DNA from: Primula veris
Lineage: Eukaryota > Streptophyta > Magnoliopsida > Ericales > Primulaceae
DNA length: 64,000 nucleotides
NCBI GenBank assembly: GCA_963682055.1
Contig: OY821740.1
Coordinates: forward strand, 48,442,795-48,506,794
Reading direction: 5' to 3'
How positions within the stretch are numbered: the first letter of the stretch is position 1; each line of letters starts with the position of its first letter. A program made the translations under genes and the position numbers. This document shows, piece by piece, positions 49,121-61,121 of the stretch. The notes beneath the pieces are model-generated. The model was not told the DNA's origin. It ran no database searches and saw only the letters and a program-made list of their open reading frames with translations.

Positions 49121-51793
49121 GTGGTTATCAAAATGAAAAATCCTACAATTATGTGTTATTGGGGAGGTACGATAATGGAAACTATTAGCGAGGGGTTATC
49201 TTATGATATTTCTTATAAAAAAATTTTTAAGGTATCTAGAAACACGACATACGACCAATTTTTGGAAAAATTGTTTAAGGTACTTGATGTATCATCGACT
49301 TCAAATCGTTTGAGTTTAACATGTCGTTATCCATATCTGACTACACTTACTGAGTTTAAATATATGCGATTGGCTGTTGATGATAATGATTCGTTGGAAA
49401 CCATGCTTGAGTTAATAGAAGAAAATGGAAGAACGTTTATAGAGTTATATGTTGAAATTGAGCAAGTTTACTCTTCTGATCAAGATTACGGGTTGTATTA
49501 TAATATTCTTTCCACTAATGAAATCGGTACATCAAGTGGAACACCCATTCGACAAGAGCCAATGCATGAAATCGGTACATCAAGTAGAACACCCATTCGA
49601 CAAGAGCCAATGCTAGAGGTATATTCTGAGAACAACGAATCAGATTTGACACATTTGGATGCAGTGTGTCGATTGGCAGATAATATTGGTTGGTCGATAG
49701 AACTTGGGGATGAACCAGAAGATGAAGATCCGGACTTCAATATTAGCGAAAACGAGTCTGACGATGACGAAGAAAATGTACAAGAAGTTGAGTACGAAGA
49801 ATTATCATCTGAAATGGGCTTGTATATGGATGAGGATGAAAACGACCAATCAAGTGGGTCACAATTGGCGAATAATACTATTCCCGATGAAATTCCTATG
49901 CATCAACCAATGTCAAGTTTGTTTAATGAACCGTTCGACACTCAAGAAAATTATAGTAACCAGAGACGAAATTATATGATGTATCCTGAATTTTGGGATC
50001 CTCAAGTTAATGATCCTTTTATTGGTCTTTTATTTAGGGATAAAGAAATGTTGAAAAAGGGAATAAAACTTTGGTCAATCAAACGTAACATCCATTTTTC
50101 CACTAAAAGTTCAAAGGCAAAATTTTGGGAAATTCGTTGTAAACTGGCCGAAACTCAACAATGCAAATGGAAACTATGAGCTTCACTAAGAAAGAAACAT
50201 GGATTTTTTGAAGTGTCGGTGTACAACGGTCCTCATACATGCATTCATGCCGAGCTTACAACTGATCATCCACAGTTAGATTCCAATCTTGTTGCCCAAA
50301 CCATTCGAAATGCCATCACAACTAATCCTATGATGAAGATTTCATTAGTTAAAGAGATTGTGAATGCCCGCTTTGAAATGTCAGTTTCATACAAAAAAGC
50401 TTATTTGGGTAAACAAAAAGCAATCGCAGAGATATTTGGTAATTGGGAAGACTCGTATAAGGTTTTACCTAAATTTATGAAAGCGCTTCAAAAGTATAAT
50501 CCCGGTACCGTTGCTTCTTATGAGACCACGCCAGTTTACGATGTGGTAGGAAATCCAGTGGGTGAGGTATTGAACAGATTTTTCTTCACATTTAAGGCCG
50601 TTATTGATGCATTTCAGTATTGTAGGCCAGTTATCGCTATTGATGCTACTCACTTATATGGGAAGTATAAAGGTAAGATTTTGTTGGTCATGGCATCGGA
50701 TGCAGATAATCATGTTTTTCCCATTGGTTGTGCATTTGTTGCTGAGGAGAGTACAATTTCGTGGAGCTATTTTCTTTCTAACATTATGCGACATGTGATT
50801 AAAGAGCGCGTGAATATTTGTCTAATTTCGGATAGACATGCTGGTATTCTAAGTGCAGTGAGAGGAGTTTGGCGTGGTCAAGGTTTTGTTCATCGATATT
50901 GTTCAAATCATTTTTTGGATAATTTTAAGAAAGCTTTCAAAGGAGATCCTGACTTACACAAGTTAGCGGAAAACGCCATTTGGGAATTACAAGAAAGAAA
51001 ATTGAAAAGAATCATGGAAGCAATAAAAGTCATGAATCCTCAAGCATATCAATGGTTGATAAGAGAGCCTGCGGAAAAATGGTCATATTTTCATGATAAA
51101 GGGAGGCGACATGGTAACATGACCACAAACATGGCTGAAATTTTCAATAATGTTTTAAAAGCTGCTCGTAATTTACCAATCACTGCTGCTGTGCAGCTTA
51201 TTTTCTATAAGTTGGTACACTATTTTTGCGAGCGGAAAAAGATAGTAATCGGGATGAGAAACAGCGGCACAAGATATGGTCTCAATATCCTTAAAATTTT
51301 AGAGAAACGTAGGTCGGACATTGGTCATACCAATGTTACTTTCGATTATGAAAGAGGGGTTTATTCCGTGTGTACAAGTTCAAGAAATTCCAGGGGAGGC
51401 AATACTCAAGTTGTCGACTTTTCACTTTGGCAATGCGATTGCGGTAAGTGGCAGAGTGATGTAATCCCTTGTTCACATGTGTTTTCCGTATGCGCTGCAA
51501 ACCGTCTTGATTGGGAAGCTTACATAGTAAAATATTACAGTCTTGAATCATACGAAGGTACGTACTCGGCGCAATTTTGTCCTCTTCGGCATCAAGACTA
51601 TTGGGATTCATGTGATAGATTATTTCTTCCGGATGTTACTCTTTTAAGAGAAAGGGGTCGTCCAAGATCTACTCGTATTCATAATGGTATGGATCAGTCG
51701 GAGAGACGAGCACTTATGAGATGTTCTAGTTGTCAAGGGCGAGGACATGATTGTCGTAAGTGTCCGTATCCAATACGTGCTCGACGCTTATGA
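49121..51793 (+). pseudogene. MULE (MURA-type) transposase, copy B, one nonsense codon
   Basis: This is a full-length transposase frame of 890 codons, interrupted only by a TGA at 50177-50179 where copy A has CGA. Domains in order are: an N-terminal PB1-like MuDR region (about 49150-49480, CYWGGTIM ... FIELYVEIEQ), a tandem 48-bp duplication (49519-49614), an acidic stretch (49700-49860), the MuDR DNA-binding zinc region (50040-50260), a DDE core (IDATHL at about 50640; ISDRHAGI at about 50830; NMAEIFN at about 51130), a SWIM finger (51433-51480) and a zinc knuckle C-x2-C-x4-H-x4-C (51720-51765). Two ATGs lie near the start (49121 and 49133). The lesions of copy A are absent here. Without readthrough it yields only a 352-residue N-terminal product. 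Confidence 0.92.
49519..49614 (+). repeat. In-frame 48-bp tandem duplication in the transposase N-terminal region
   Basis: Two units encode EIGTSS(G/R)TPIRQEPM. They differ by about three bases. The repeat lies in the linker between the PB1-like and acidic regions. Copy A does not cover this position. Confidence 0.92.
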
Positions 51794-52173
51794 TTTTAGC
51801 TGTAGCTTAAACGAGACAATATGTATCTTGTACTATTTTAATTTTCCGATTGTAATTGTCTTTTTTAAGATGAAATATCTATATTTATTCTCAGTGTTTT
51901 TTCATACTGTTTTTTGAGAAGATAAACATATTGATTTTTCGAAAAGGGGATATTATACTTGGAACCCCTTAACGAGGAACAATTTTTATGAAACCCCTTA
52001 ACGAGGAACAATTTTGTTTTATTCGACGAGAGTTAGGCATGTTTGATGTGTGACTTGTACATCTATATATATAATTGATTGATTTTATATATATTTTACT
52101 AATTTTATATATTTTTTTTTGCCAAATCAGTGTCCAAAAGTGCAAAAATTCTTGTTCTGAAAATGGGTTACAG

Positions 52174-52321
52174 TCGACCGATCGTTATGTAAAACCGACC
52201 GATCGGTTTTACACAGACGACCGATCGTCCTAAAAAAACGACCAGTCGTTTTTTTAATGTGCTCACTGGAAAAATTTTGTCCAAAACCGACCGATCGATT
52301 CCTAAAACGACCGATCGTTTT
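52174..52321. repeat. Internal palindrome cluster of MULE B, between transposase and accessory gene
   Basis: Six CGAYCGRTCG-type sites (two with flanking ACC/GGT, one degenerate CGACCAGTCG) end about 230 bases before the accessory ATG at 52554. The string GCCAAATCAGTGTC precedes it at about 52121 and recurs at about 54522. Confidence 0.92.
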
Positions 52322-52553
52322 TCTGTATTTCAGCCTTCTAATTGTTTCAAACCCTAAATTTTTCATTATCTCAAAACTATCTCTCTCTCTCTTATATATA
52401 AAAAATTCGCCCCTCTTCATCAAATCACCCAAAAATCCCAATTTTCTATAAATATATTACCTAATTCCTCTTATTATCCGTATAATCACTCTCGATTCAT
52501 TCCCTTTTCTTAAAAATCCCCAATTCTTTAAAACCCTAATTCTTTTTTCAACT

Positions 52554-53884
52554 ATGGTTCGTATAAAGAGAGCCTCACTCAACCTCGCCGATGAACATGA
52601 GGACGAGATCGTGCCTCCGCCCCCTCGTCGTCCGGCTATTCCTCGCGCTCGGCGCACCGGCTCCTCCTCCGCTCCCGGTGCCTCTTCCGGCCCTCTTCCT
52701 CCTCTCTATCCACCCGAGATGGGTAAAAGAGGTATATTGACCAACTTCACTCTAGACATGCCTCTTTTCCGTGAACGATTTTCCGATGTTATGATAGATT
52801 TAAGTTTTCACAAACTCGATACCATTCTTACTCTAAAAGAGCCATTTTACAAAGAAAACGTTTATGAATTCTATTACAACCTCGCTCTTGATAGGAATGA
52901 TGGCGCACTTCGCTTGCGTTCATCGTTTAATGGACAACCTTTCGTCTACGGTATAGACCGTTTACGAAATTTATTACGCCTAGATAATGACGGTGTTCAT
53001 GAGTCTAGTGAAGAGCTTTGTGAGACTCTTCAGATCGATAACTTCAATGATCTCAAAGATGAAATTTTTCATCCTAACCATATGAATCGCTCCAACAAAG
53101 CCCATGGCCTTCTATTCCGCAACAAACTAGCCTACCACATCCTCTCTCACATCGTCCTCCCTCATACGTCCAACTTTACGGATGTTACTAACGAGTACAT
53201 CTTCCTTCTTGGGTGTATCCATCGCCGAGTCAAACTTGACTTCGCGACACTCATTCTCTTTAAGATGGATTCGCTTAAAACAAAATCCAAGAATGGGTTA
53301 ACTTACGGTGCCCTAATTTCGGCCATCTTGAAAGACCAAAATCTCGTTCCCGGTGGAACGTTGTTCAAAAACAAGGACAAACATATTTGGGACACTTCCT
53401 ATCTTTCCCAAATGTCCATAAAATTCCATAATACCGACAAGTCTATAACTTGGTTCGGTAAGTGGGTGTCCGGCCCCGGCTATACCTCTCTTACCCCCGA
53501 AGAGGAAGAGTATGTCGGCCCTCAGCCAACACCGCGAGCTTCTCATGAGGACGTAGCTATCTCCTCCGATTCCATTCCCCCACCGATATCCCTACCTCCT
53601 CTCGTCCCTCTCGAGTTCGGGGCAAAGGAAAAGCCCAAGTCGGATCCTCCAACCCTCCCCCGCGCACGGACGACTTCTACAACGCTCTCTATATAAACCA
53701 ATATCGCAATGCTCAAATGACCCGTCGTATGTTTCGATTCATGAACCCGGGTCAAGAAGAACTCGAAGAACTTGATCGAATGAGCACCGAGCAAAGGGCC
53801 GAGTTCAATCGCTTCTTTCCCAACCTTGCCGGGCCAAACAACGACGACGACGACGAGGATGATGCAACCTCCCACCGCGACTAG
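52554..53884 (+). pseudogene. MULE accessory protein (ORF2), copy B, single-base frameshift
   Basis: This is the homologue of the intact 445-aa frame at 4536-3199 in copy A, here on the same strand as its transposase. The frame opens at ATG 52554 (MVRIKRASLNLADEHEDE) and stays aligned with copy A for about 340 codons. The C run at 53577-53581 has five Cs where copy A has six (3499-3504, complement), and the frame then shifts and stops at 53694-53696. The homologous C-terminus continues in the next frame (YINQYRNAQMTRRMF ... DDATSHRD) to a stop at 53882-53884. The globular part resembles Pfam Transposase_32, as judged by eye. The truncated 380-aa product would keep the globular domain and lose the acidic tail. 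Confidence 0.85.
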
Positions 53885-54576
53885 GCGGATATTTTTTTGT
53901 TATTTTTGATGATGTCAAAGGGGGAGAAATACCCTCTCTTTTGTTTTTGCGTTGTATTTCTCATTTCTTTCGATTTCGAACAACGTTGGTTTTTGATGTA
54001 ATAAGTAGCAAACGCTTTATTTTATGAATCATTATTATGTTGCTTATGCGTTGTGAGTTTGTGCACTTATAGTATGCGTTTTTATCTTTTTTATGTTGCT
54101 ATTTATCATTACGTGTTAAATTGTATGACGTTGTGAGATTGCGTATTTATAATTCTACAAATGCGATTTTGATGTTATTATAACTTGTGCGTATATATAT
54201 CTATAGTTGATTGGGTTATTTGTGTTGTTTTCATTTGTGGCGATTGACCGTTTTTAGGTAAAACTATGGCCAATTTTTCGCTTGCATTTGATCGTTCGTT
54301 TTCCTTAATCGTTTAGCTTTGTTTAACTTCGTTTTAAATCGGATGTTTAGTAAAACGTCACCTACACATCTTATACTAAACATATTAATTTACGACATCA
54401 TTTTATGTGATAATACTTGTGCTATAAATCTTCCGGACAATCCGATGTACTAAACATATTAATTTACATCATTTTTTAAGGGATCATGTTCAAAAAGGGG
54501 ATCATGTTTTTATATATTTTTTGCCAAATCAGTGTCGAAAAGTGCCAAAAATTCTTTGTTCTGTAAATTGTTTACA

Positions 54577-55004
54577 GTCGATCGGTCGACTGTGAAAAAC
54601 GACCGATCGTTTATCCACAGACGACCGATCGTTATTAAAAAACGATCGATCTAATAAATCCAAATTTCTTCCAGTGAGTTCACAAGAAAAACGATCGATC
54701 GTTTTTCAGAAACGACCGATCGTTTTAGGTATGATTTCTTCCAGAGAGTTCACCATAAAAACGACCGATCGAAATGTACATAACGACCGATCGTTTTTGT
54801 CTGAAAAACGACCGGTCGTATTGTCCAATTCGACCGATCGTTTATTGTCCAAATTGTTCCAGAGAGTTCAATAATAAAACGACCGGTCGTTTTAATCATT
54901 TCGATCGGTCGTTTTTCGAAAGTAGACCATTTTGGGAATATTTCAGAAAGGTAGCCCATTCTGGGAATTTGACTGAGCTACTGTACCATTTCAGCAAAAA
55001 ACTC
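54577..55004. repeat. Right palindrome cluster and terminal inverted repeat of MULE B
   Basis: About twelve CGAYCGRTCG-type sites occur between 54577 and 54918. The right terminal repeat (54757-55004) carries six, and six more extend inward. The outer 85 bases are motif-free, as on the left. Confidence 0.95.
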
Positions 55005-55160
55005 ATTTTTTGTTACGAGTTTATTAGCGACTGTTTTTGTGACGGTTTTGTAACAATTTAGTCAATTTGTAACAGCTTTGTGACAGTTTAGTCAATTTAT
55101 GACAGACTTGTAACAATTTTTGACTCTCATTAAATCAAACATTATTTTATTTTGTAGTTA
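55005..55160 (+). mobile_element. CACTA-like terminal fragment (right piece after the MULE insertion)
   Basis: It continues the fragment of 48619-48671. TTAGCGACTGTTTTTGTGAC and the following TTTGTGACAGTTTAGTCAAT-type repeats match 56340-56470. The match to the second copy fades after AAATCAAACATTATTTT near 55150. Confidence 0.6.
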
Positions 55161-57024
55161 CATGACGAATTGACAAATCGACAAATCACTAATTTTGGGC
55201 AACATCCCACACTTCTGTTGTAAATTTATAACCTGTGTTATTGATTTATTCTTCTTTGTCAGATAAATAGTCAGATAAGAGAAATACGATATGAAGTGGT
55301 CGTGGTTGTAAACTTTAGAAAATAGGCAAACATTGTTCCGAATTCATTTTACAACTCAACTTTAGTTTTCACAGCTAAAAACATAATGACCTTCTTTATT
55401 TCTGTTTTTCTATTAATCTGCCTGCCTAGCGGATTTTTTGAGTATTCGGGTTTATTTATAAGTTATAACATGGGTCTAGTTTATTGATACATTTCAGAAA
55501 AAAAGACTCCACTTGAATTCAAATTTTTTATCGACAAAAACCCGTACTTAAAATACAAAATTTAGCTTTTGTTATGGGTTTCTTTTCATCTCCTAAATTC
55601 GTCACTTTCTTCATTCCGTAACATGCACCTCAATATTTTTTGAAAATGATTATTCCTAATTCGTCCAAAATAAACATTGGTAACAATCCAAATTATCCTA
55701 ATTATCCAAATGTCTCGACTCATCATGGTCGATACGATGCAAGATATATACTCGATAGAACCATCTCAATTCAAAATTGTTAACGTTTAAAATTAGACCG
55801 GGTTCGATACCTCTTTTTTGTGCCAGTTTCTTCATTTACATTGTTTAGTGCGTGCAAACGATATGACCATGTGCCATACTGTCCGAACTATAGCCGTCTC
55901 ATTGTCACTGGAGTAGAGCAGAGCGCTATTAGCTCGACTGTAGTATTAAACGTCAAACTATATACTCTGAAATCGACAATTCTTCATAATGTAACTGAAT
56001 ATTGACGTTAAGGCGATGTGAGCAACACTTAATAAATAAATGATAAATTGTCCTTTCAACTGTGACCACATACTTTACTATCATTAACCAAGTGAAAAAT
56101 GTGCATGAAATTTAGTAGTTGTAACAAAAAAAAATTAGAAAAATTATAGCTATATATGGACCACTTGAAAAACCTAATGTCAACATATTTTGATTCACAC
56201 GCGAAAGCCGATTTTGATAGGTCTGATTCCGTGATAGTCATTGGGAATATGTGCGTGTAAAATTAGTTTCCTCTTCGATAAGTGGCACTATAAAAAAAAA
56301 AAAATACTAAAATAGCGACGGAATTAGTGACGGTATTTTTTATTACGAGCTTATTAGCGACAGTTTTTGTGACGGCTTTGTGACAGTTTAGTCAATTTGC
56401 GACAGATTTGTGATAGTCTTTTAAATTAGTGACATGCTTGTGATATTTTTTGACTATTACTAAATCAAACATTATTTTGTAATGTGAGTTAATCCTTCCT
56501 CTCTCCATTTACCCTCCTCCGAAAGAATAATATTTTGATTCACATTAATTGTAGTTACTTCGCGCCGAAAGCAAGAAAAAAAATTACGACTTCACCAACC
56601 ATTGCCTAATTATCCCACCTATATCCTCAATCCCAATTAAAGATATCGATTTCTAATAACTACTTTTGTTACAAAAAACAGTAAAACTGCTAATTAAGAT
56701 CCATAATAACATCTAAACAAATTGAACAAGAAACTGGTAACTAAGGTATTTTTTTTTCTAGATTATATGATCATCAAGCTATTCTTGTTCTGAAGCACGT
56801 TCACGCAACTTATATTAAAGAAGATTAATAAAATTGATCATGCTAAAATGTTTGGGAGTAGAAAATAAAGTTCGAAACAGCAAAATTGCCTACAGAAATG
56901 CACAACCACCAATTCATGCTGGTATGTTTTTTTGGCAAGCATTTAACCCACCGTACGTATTTGATTCCTTTGAACTTACATCACATGCATGCTACGATAG
57001 TATATTCCAATATTTTACTCAAGT
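55161..57024. other. Intergenic, no gene supported
   Basis: It contains the second CACTA-like end (56286-56475). The small frames at 55820 and 56834 have no recognisable domains. The rest is AT-rich unique-looking sequence. Confidence 0.5.
56286..56475 (+). mobile_element. CACTA-like terminal fragment, second copy, uninterrupted
   Basis: It starts CACTATAAAAAAAA and has AATAGCGACGGAATTAGTGA, GCGACAGTTTTTGTGACGGC and TTTAGTCAATTTGCGACAG. It represents the empty state of the MULE B target (GGTATTTTTTATTACGAG at about 56332). No matching TAGTG end or transposase was seen. Confidence 0.6.
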
Positions 57025-58204
57025 ATGACAAGCAGGGCGGAATCAACGGTCGACCATTTTTTATTTTATTTTTTTATATATGTAATTAAAAAAATTATGA
57101 TATATAGGTCTCTCATGTTTAAACAAAAGAGTTGCTGCTATAATGTTAAAATTGGACCATAAATTAGTGAAAAGTTAGAAGTTCAAATCATGTTATCTTA
57201 TTTTTTCTAAAATTTTATGTTTTTTACTTTAAAATTACCAAATTTTCTAAATACACATTATATTTTCCAAACAAAATTATATAAAAAATTATTTTAATGT
57301 CCAATGTACTTTGTATTGATTTCATATTTATTTTATGGTACGTTGAATATATATAAAAAAAAATTGCATGCTATAGTATATTCCAATATTTTACTCAAGT
57401 ATGACAAGTAGGGCGGACCAATGGGGCTGACATCAATGACAACGATTTTCGATTTTTTTTTTTTTATATCTGTAATTAAAAAAATTATGATATATAGGCC
57501 CCTCCTATTTAAACAAAAGAGTTGCTGGTATAATGTTAAAATTAGATCATAAGTTAGTGAAAAATTAGAAGTTCAAATCATGTTATCTTATTTTTTCTAA
57601 AATTTTATGTTTTTTACTTTAAAATTACCAAATTTTCTAAATACACATTATATTTTCCAAACAAAATTATATAAAAAATTATTTTAATGTCCAATGTACT
57701 TTGTATTGATTTCATATTTATTTTATGGTACGTTGAATATATATAAAAAAAAATTGCATGCTATAGTATATTCCAATATTTTACTCAAGTATGACAAGTA
57801 GGGCGGACCAATGGGGCTGACATCAATGACAACGATTTTCGATTTATTTTTTTTTATATCTGTAATTAAAAAAATTATGATATATAGGCCCTTCCTATTT
57901 AAACAAAAAAGTTGCTGGTATAATGTTAAAATTAGATCATAAGTTAGTGAAAAGTTAGAAGTTCAAATCATGTTATTTTATTTTTTCTAAAATTTTATGT
58001 TTTTTACTTTAAAATTACCAAATTTTCTAAATACACGTTGTATTTTTCCAAACAAGATTATATAAAAAATTATTTTACTGTCCAATGTATTTTGTCTTTG
58101 ATTTTATATTTATTTTATGATGTGTTGAATATAGAAAAAAAAAATTGTATTAAACTTTGTTTTTTTTTTAGCCCCCAAAGAAAATACTTGTGGTTCCACG
58201 CCTG
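56986..58204. mobile_element. hAT-type MITE tandemly amplified to three copies together with flanking DNA
   Basis: The full structure from CAGGGCGGAA (57033) to CCACGCCTG (58204) is flanked by the 8-bp duplication ATGACAAG (57025-57032 and 58205-58212). Inside, the unit TATAGTATATTCCAATATTT through the element's left 340 bases repeats with periods of about 376 and 390 (starts near 56994, 57370 and 57760). The flank and ATGACAAG are thus repeated internally (57791-57798). The third unit, 57799-58204 (about 406 bp), looks like the original element. Confidence 0.8.
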
Positions 58205-59351
58205 ATGACAAGGTTTGTAAATAGTTCATCAAATTATTTACCATTTTTTTTAAAACATTTTATTTTCATGAACCTGATGGGCATGTCACATGAGTTGTAT
58301 AAGGGTTTTGTTATCTTGTGTGTGAGAGAGTGAAGAAAGATAACGTTCAAGATTACCTCTTTTTATGATAGCAACTGTTTTGTTTCCATTTATTCCATGT
58401 AAATTGTAATTTTGGAATTGGCAGAGACGTGTTTTATTTTCTCCCTTTTATTTCTCATCTTTAACACATGGTCCCTAATCCTAAATTATCTTTAACTCAC
58501 ATTGAATCAGAAGTAAAAACTAGAAACCGGAAATATACTGATAACATTTTATAAACCGAGTATTAAACGGTACATTGTTATGGTTATCTTTACTTATAAC
58601 GAACCAGTAAATTATTATTTGAACTCAATCGCGCACAGTAATGAATCACAATGATATATATATTAGATATTTCATTCTTTTTGAAGGATGTAATTAAGCT
58701 AGAAATAACTTCCATTGCTGTGAAATTAATGTTAGTATTAGGCTTCAAATAATTAACTTCCATTGGTGTGAAGAACAATTATTGATAATTAAGCCCTTTT
58801 TACATCCCATTCTCTTTCTTTTTTGCTAATTTACATCTTAATCCCATCACTCTTCTTTACATCCCAGCCCAATTTGGCTTGTAATGACCCAAGACAATTT
58901 CAATACCAAAACACTGTTCATAAAGTACATCCTTTTATATCATAGACCATGCTTTTAATCTTATAGGTGATGTTTTTTTTCTTACATTTAGCCTGCTTTT
59001 ATTCAACATTGATTCTTAGATTAAATTTGTTGAAGTTTTCAATTTTTATTTTTATTTTTGAAATGAAGAGAATTATATTAATGAGAATCATACAAAATAA
59101 GTGATTGCAACTCAGGGATAAAAGATCTCAACATCTATTTTCTGTAACATATTTAGCTAAACAATTAACCGGGGAATTAGACGTTCTCGGCCCCCATACA
59201 ACCCAACTATGCTATCCAGAATAAACCCCCATACAACCCAACTATGCTATCCAGAAATTTATTGAATGTCTAATATAGATTGTATCTCGAGCGGACCCGA
59301 ATGTTCGTCACCGGCCAAACAAGTATTAAAAATTAAAAACAATGGGATTTA

Positions 59352-59594
59352 TCATTCTATTATAATAATACAATCCAAGTCAAATAAGTCTGCTCAATTT
59401 AGGCATCTTTTCCCAAAAATATCATACACCTTTATATTAATTACAATAATATCATAGTCCCATAAAAATATAAAAACTAAAAACTAATAAAATTATTTAT
59501 CTCTCTTTAATAACCAAATATTCTTTTAAAATTTAAACTATTTTTTATTTATTTATTATACACATATTTATATTATAAATATAACTATTTTCTA
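59352..59594 (+). mobile_element. Helitron-like element, 3' end lost at a MITE
   Basis: It begins TCATTCTATTATAATAATAC after an A and aligns internally with 23360-23600 (TTATATTAATTACAATAATA, AACTAATAAAA). The expected hairpin and CTAG end are missing where the Stowaway-like MITE begins. Confidence 0.55.
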
Positions 59595-59806
59595 CTCTTT
59601 CCGTTGCCAATTAACCGTCCTCTACGAAATTACGTGCAATTTTGACCGGCTTATAACATGTATCAAAATTATCGAAATAAATTTTTTTCAAACTAAATCA
59701 TGTAATTTATTATTTGAACTATATGATTAACTTTTAAAAAATTTTATACAAATTATTAACCGATCAAAACTGTATGTAGTTTGATAACAAATAATTAATT
59801 GAAACG
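59595..59806. mobile_element. Stowaway-like MITE (subfamily 2)
   Basis: The left end is CTCTTTCCGTTGCCAATTAA. The right end is degraded (AATTGAAACGGTG). The inside matches 37803-38037 (ACGTGCAATTTTGACCGGCT). Confidence 0.7.
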
Positions 59807-60615
59807 GTGTTCGATTACTATTTATATGCAAACTTACAATATTACTTGCATTTAGCTAGAAGGTACTCTGGTATAAAAAAATAAATAAAAAAATCTAGAA
59901 GATACAAAACTTTGACCCGTTAAAAATGTAATGACGAGTCATCAGTAAAGAGTTGCTATCTGGACCCTCTTAGTTTGAATAAAGTTCTATTTAGTCCCAA
60001 ATTTAGTTGGAACCTTTGAGAAAAATTATTAACTAGTTTCTCACCCAACATTAAAACGCTTATCAGAGGATTGATTTTATCTTTTACTCCAGTTTACGGT
60101 TTACGGGTTCTCATCTAAATTTTAATTAATTAAACGACCACTTATTAATAATTTAAGATATGGTACTATCCATACTTTGGGATATCAATTTGCCATAACA
60201 ATTTGGAGCATAATAATCAACATAAAATTAGCAATTCTCCCGTTCCTATATTAAAGTTATCTACTTTTAATTTTACCAAATTTTGATCGGAGTAGCTATA
60301 TCAGGAGTTTAGCCCTAGAATCGAATTTTATTTCCTGCCAATAAAGGACCTGGAGCTAATAAGAAAAAACAACACAAAATAATTGGACTAGTTATATTAT
60401 ATGTAAGTCTACAATAACTAGATATAAATAAAATCAGAAAATGGGGACTCGGTTTATAATTTATCACCTGATATTAAAATCTTGACATAATTTTAATTTA
60501 TTGAGTAATCAAGTTAAATTAAACGATGACAACCGATTAATATACAAGTCATATACATGGCCTCCGCTGTTACTATTTATCTATTTTAGTCATATATACG
60601 AACAGAGACGGCTGC

Positions 60616-60918
60616 TAGGGTCGGACAAAAAACCGGAAAAACCGAACCGAATCGATAATCGATAACTGAACCGAAAAAAACCGAAAAAGACCAAAACCGA
60701 AAAAATTTTGGGTCGGTTTCGGTTTTCAGTAAAACCGAATCGAAAAAGACAGAAACCGAAAAAAAACGAAAAAAAACGAAACTGGACCTAAAAAACAGGT
60801 CCGGTTCGGTCCAAAAAATAAAAAAACCGAAACAAAAAAAAACCGAACCGAAAAATATGTCCGGTTTCGGTTTCGGTTTTACCAAAAACCGAACCGGATC
60901 GAACCGAACCCAGCCCTA
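60616..60918. mobile_element. hAT-type MITE rich in ACCGAA repeats
   Basis: This 303-bp element runs from TAGGGTCGGAC to CAGCCCTA, with a one-mismatch 8-bp duplication ACGGCTGC/ACAGCTGC (60608-60615 and 60919-60926). It is the same family as 9975-10294. Confidence 0.82.
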
Positions 60919-61121
60919 ACAGCTGCTACGATTTATAGTTTAGAATATCAATTTAGAATAACAAGTAGCAATAATGAAATAAATACAAAATAAATAGACT
61001 AGTTAAAATATACGTAAATAATTAATCAATCAAAGCAGAGTATTAATAATACTACTAGTTATGTATTATTTGAATAAGACGAAAGTGATAGGTAGGTTTG
61101 GAGAGAGAGAGAGAGAGAGAG

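Larger units (their letters stand above)
48672..55004 (+). mobile_element. Complete Mutator-like element copy B, 6333 bp, with accessory gene
   Basis: Both ends read GAGTTTTTTGCTGAAATGG inward. The terminal inverted repeats are 248 bp (48672-48919 and 54757-55004) with about three mismatches by eye. The 9-bp direct duplication ATTTTTTGT flanks the element exactly (48663-48671 and 55005-55013), the standard MULE target size. Contents in order are a transposase with a stop codon, a palindrome cluster, an accessory ORF with a frameshift, and a second cluster merging into the right repeat. The high repeat identity and perfect duplication suggest a fairly recent insertion. Confidence 0.96.
58213..61121. 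other. Intergenic upstream of thiamine pyrophosphokinase
   Basis: It holds a truncated Helitron-like element (59352-59594), a Stowaway-like MITE (59595-59806) and an ACCGAA-rich hAT-type MITE (60616-60918). A GA microsatellite (61101-61121) leads into the start codon. A 45-base direct repeat (CCCCCATACAACCCAACTAT) lies at about 59190-59255. No gene is supported. Confidence 0.55.
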
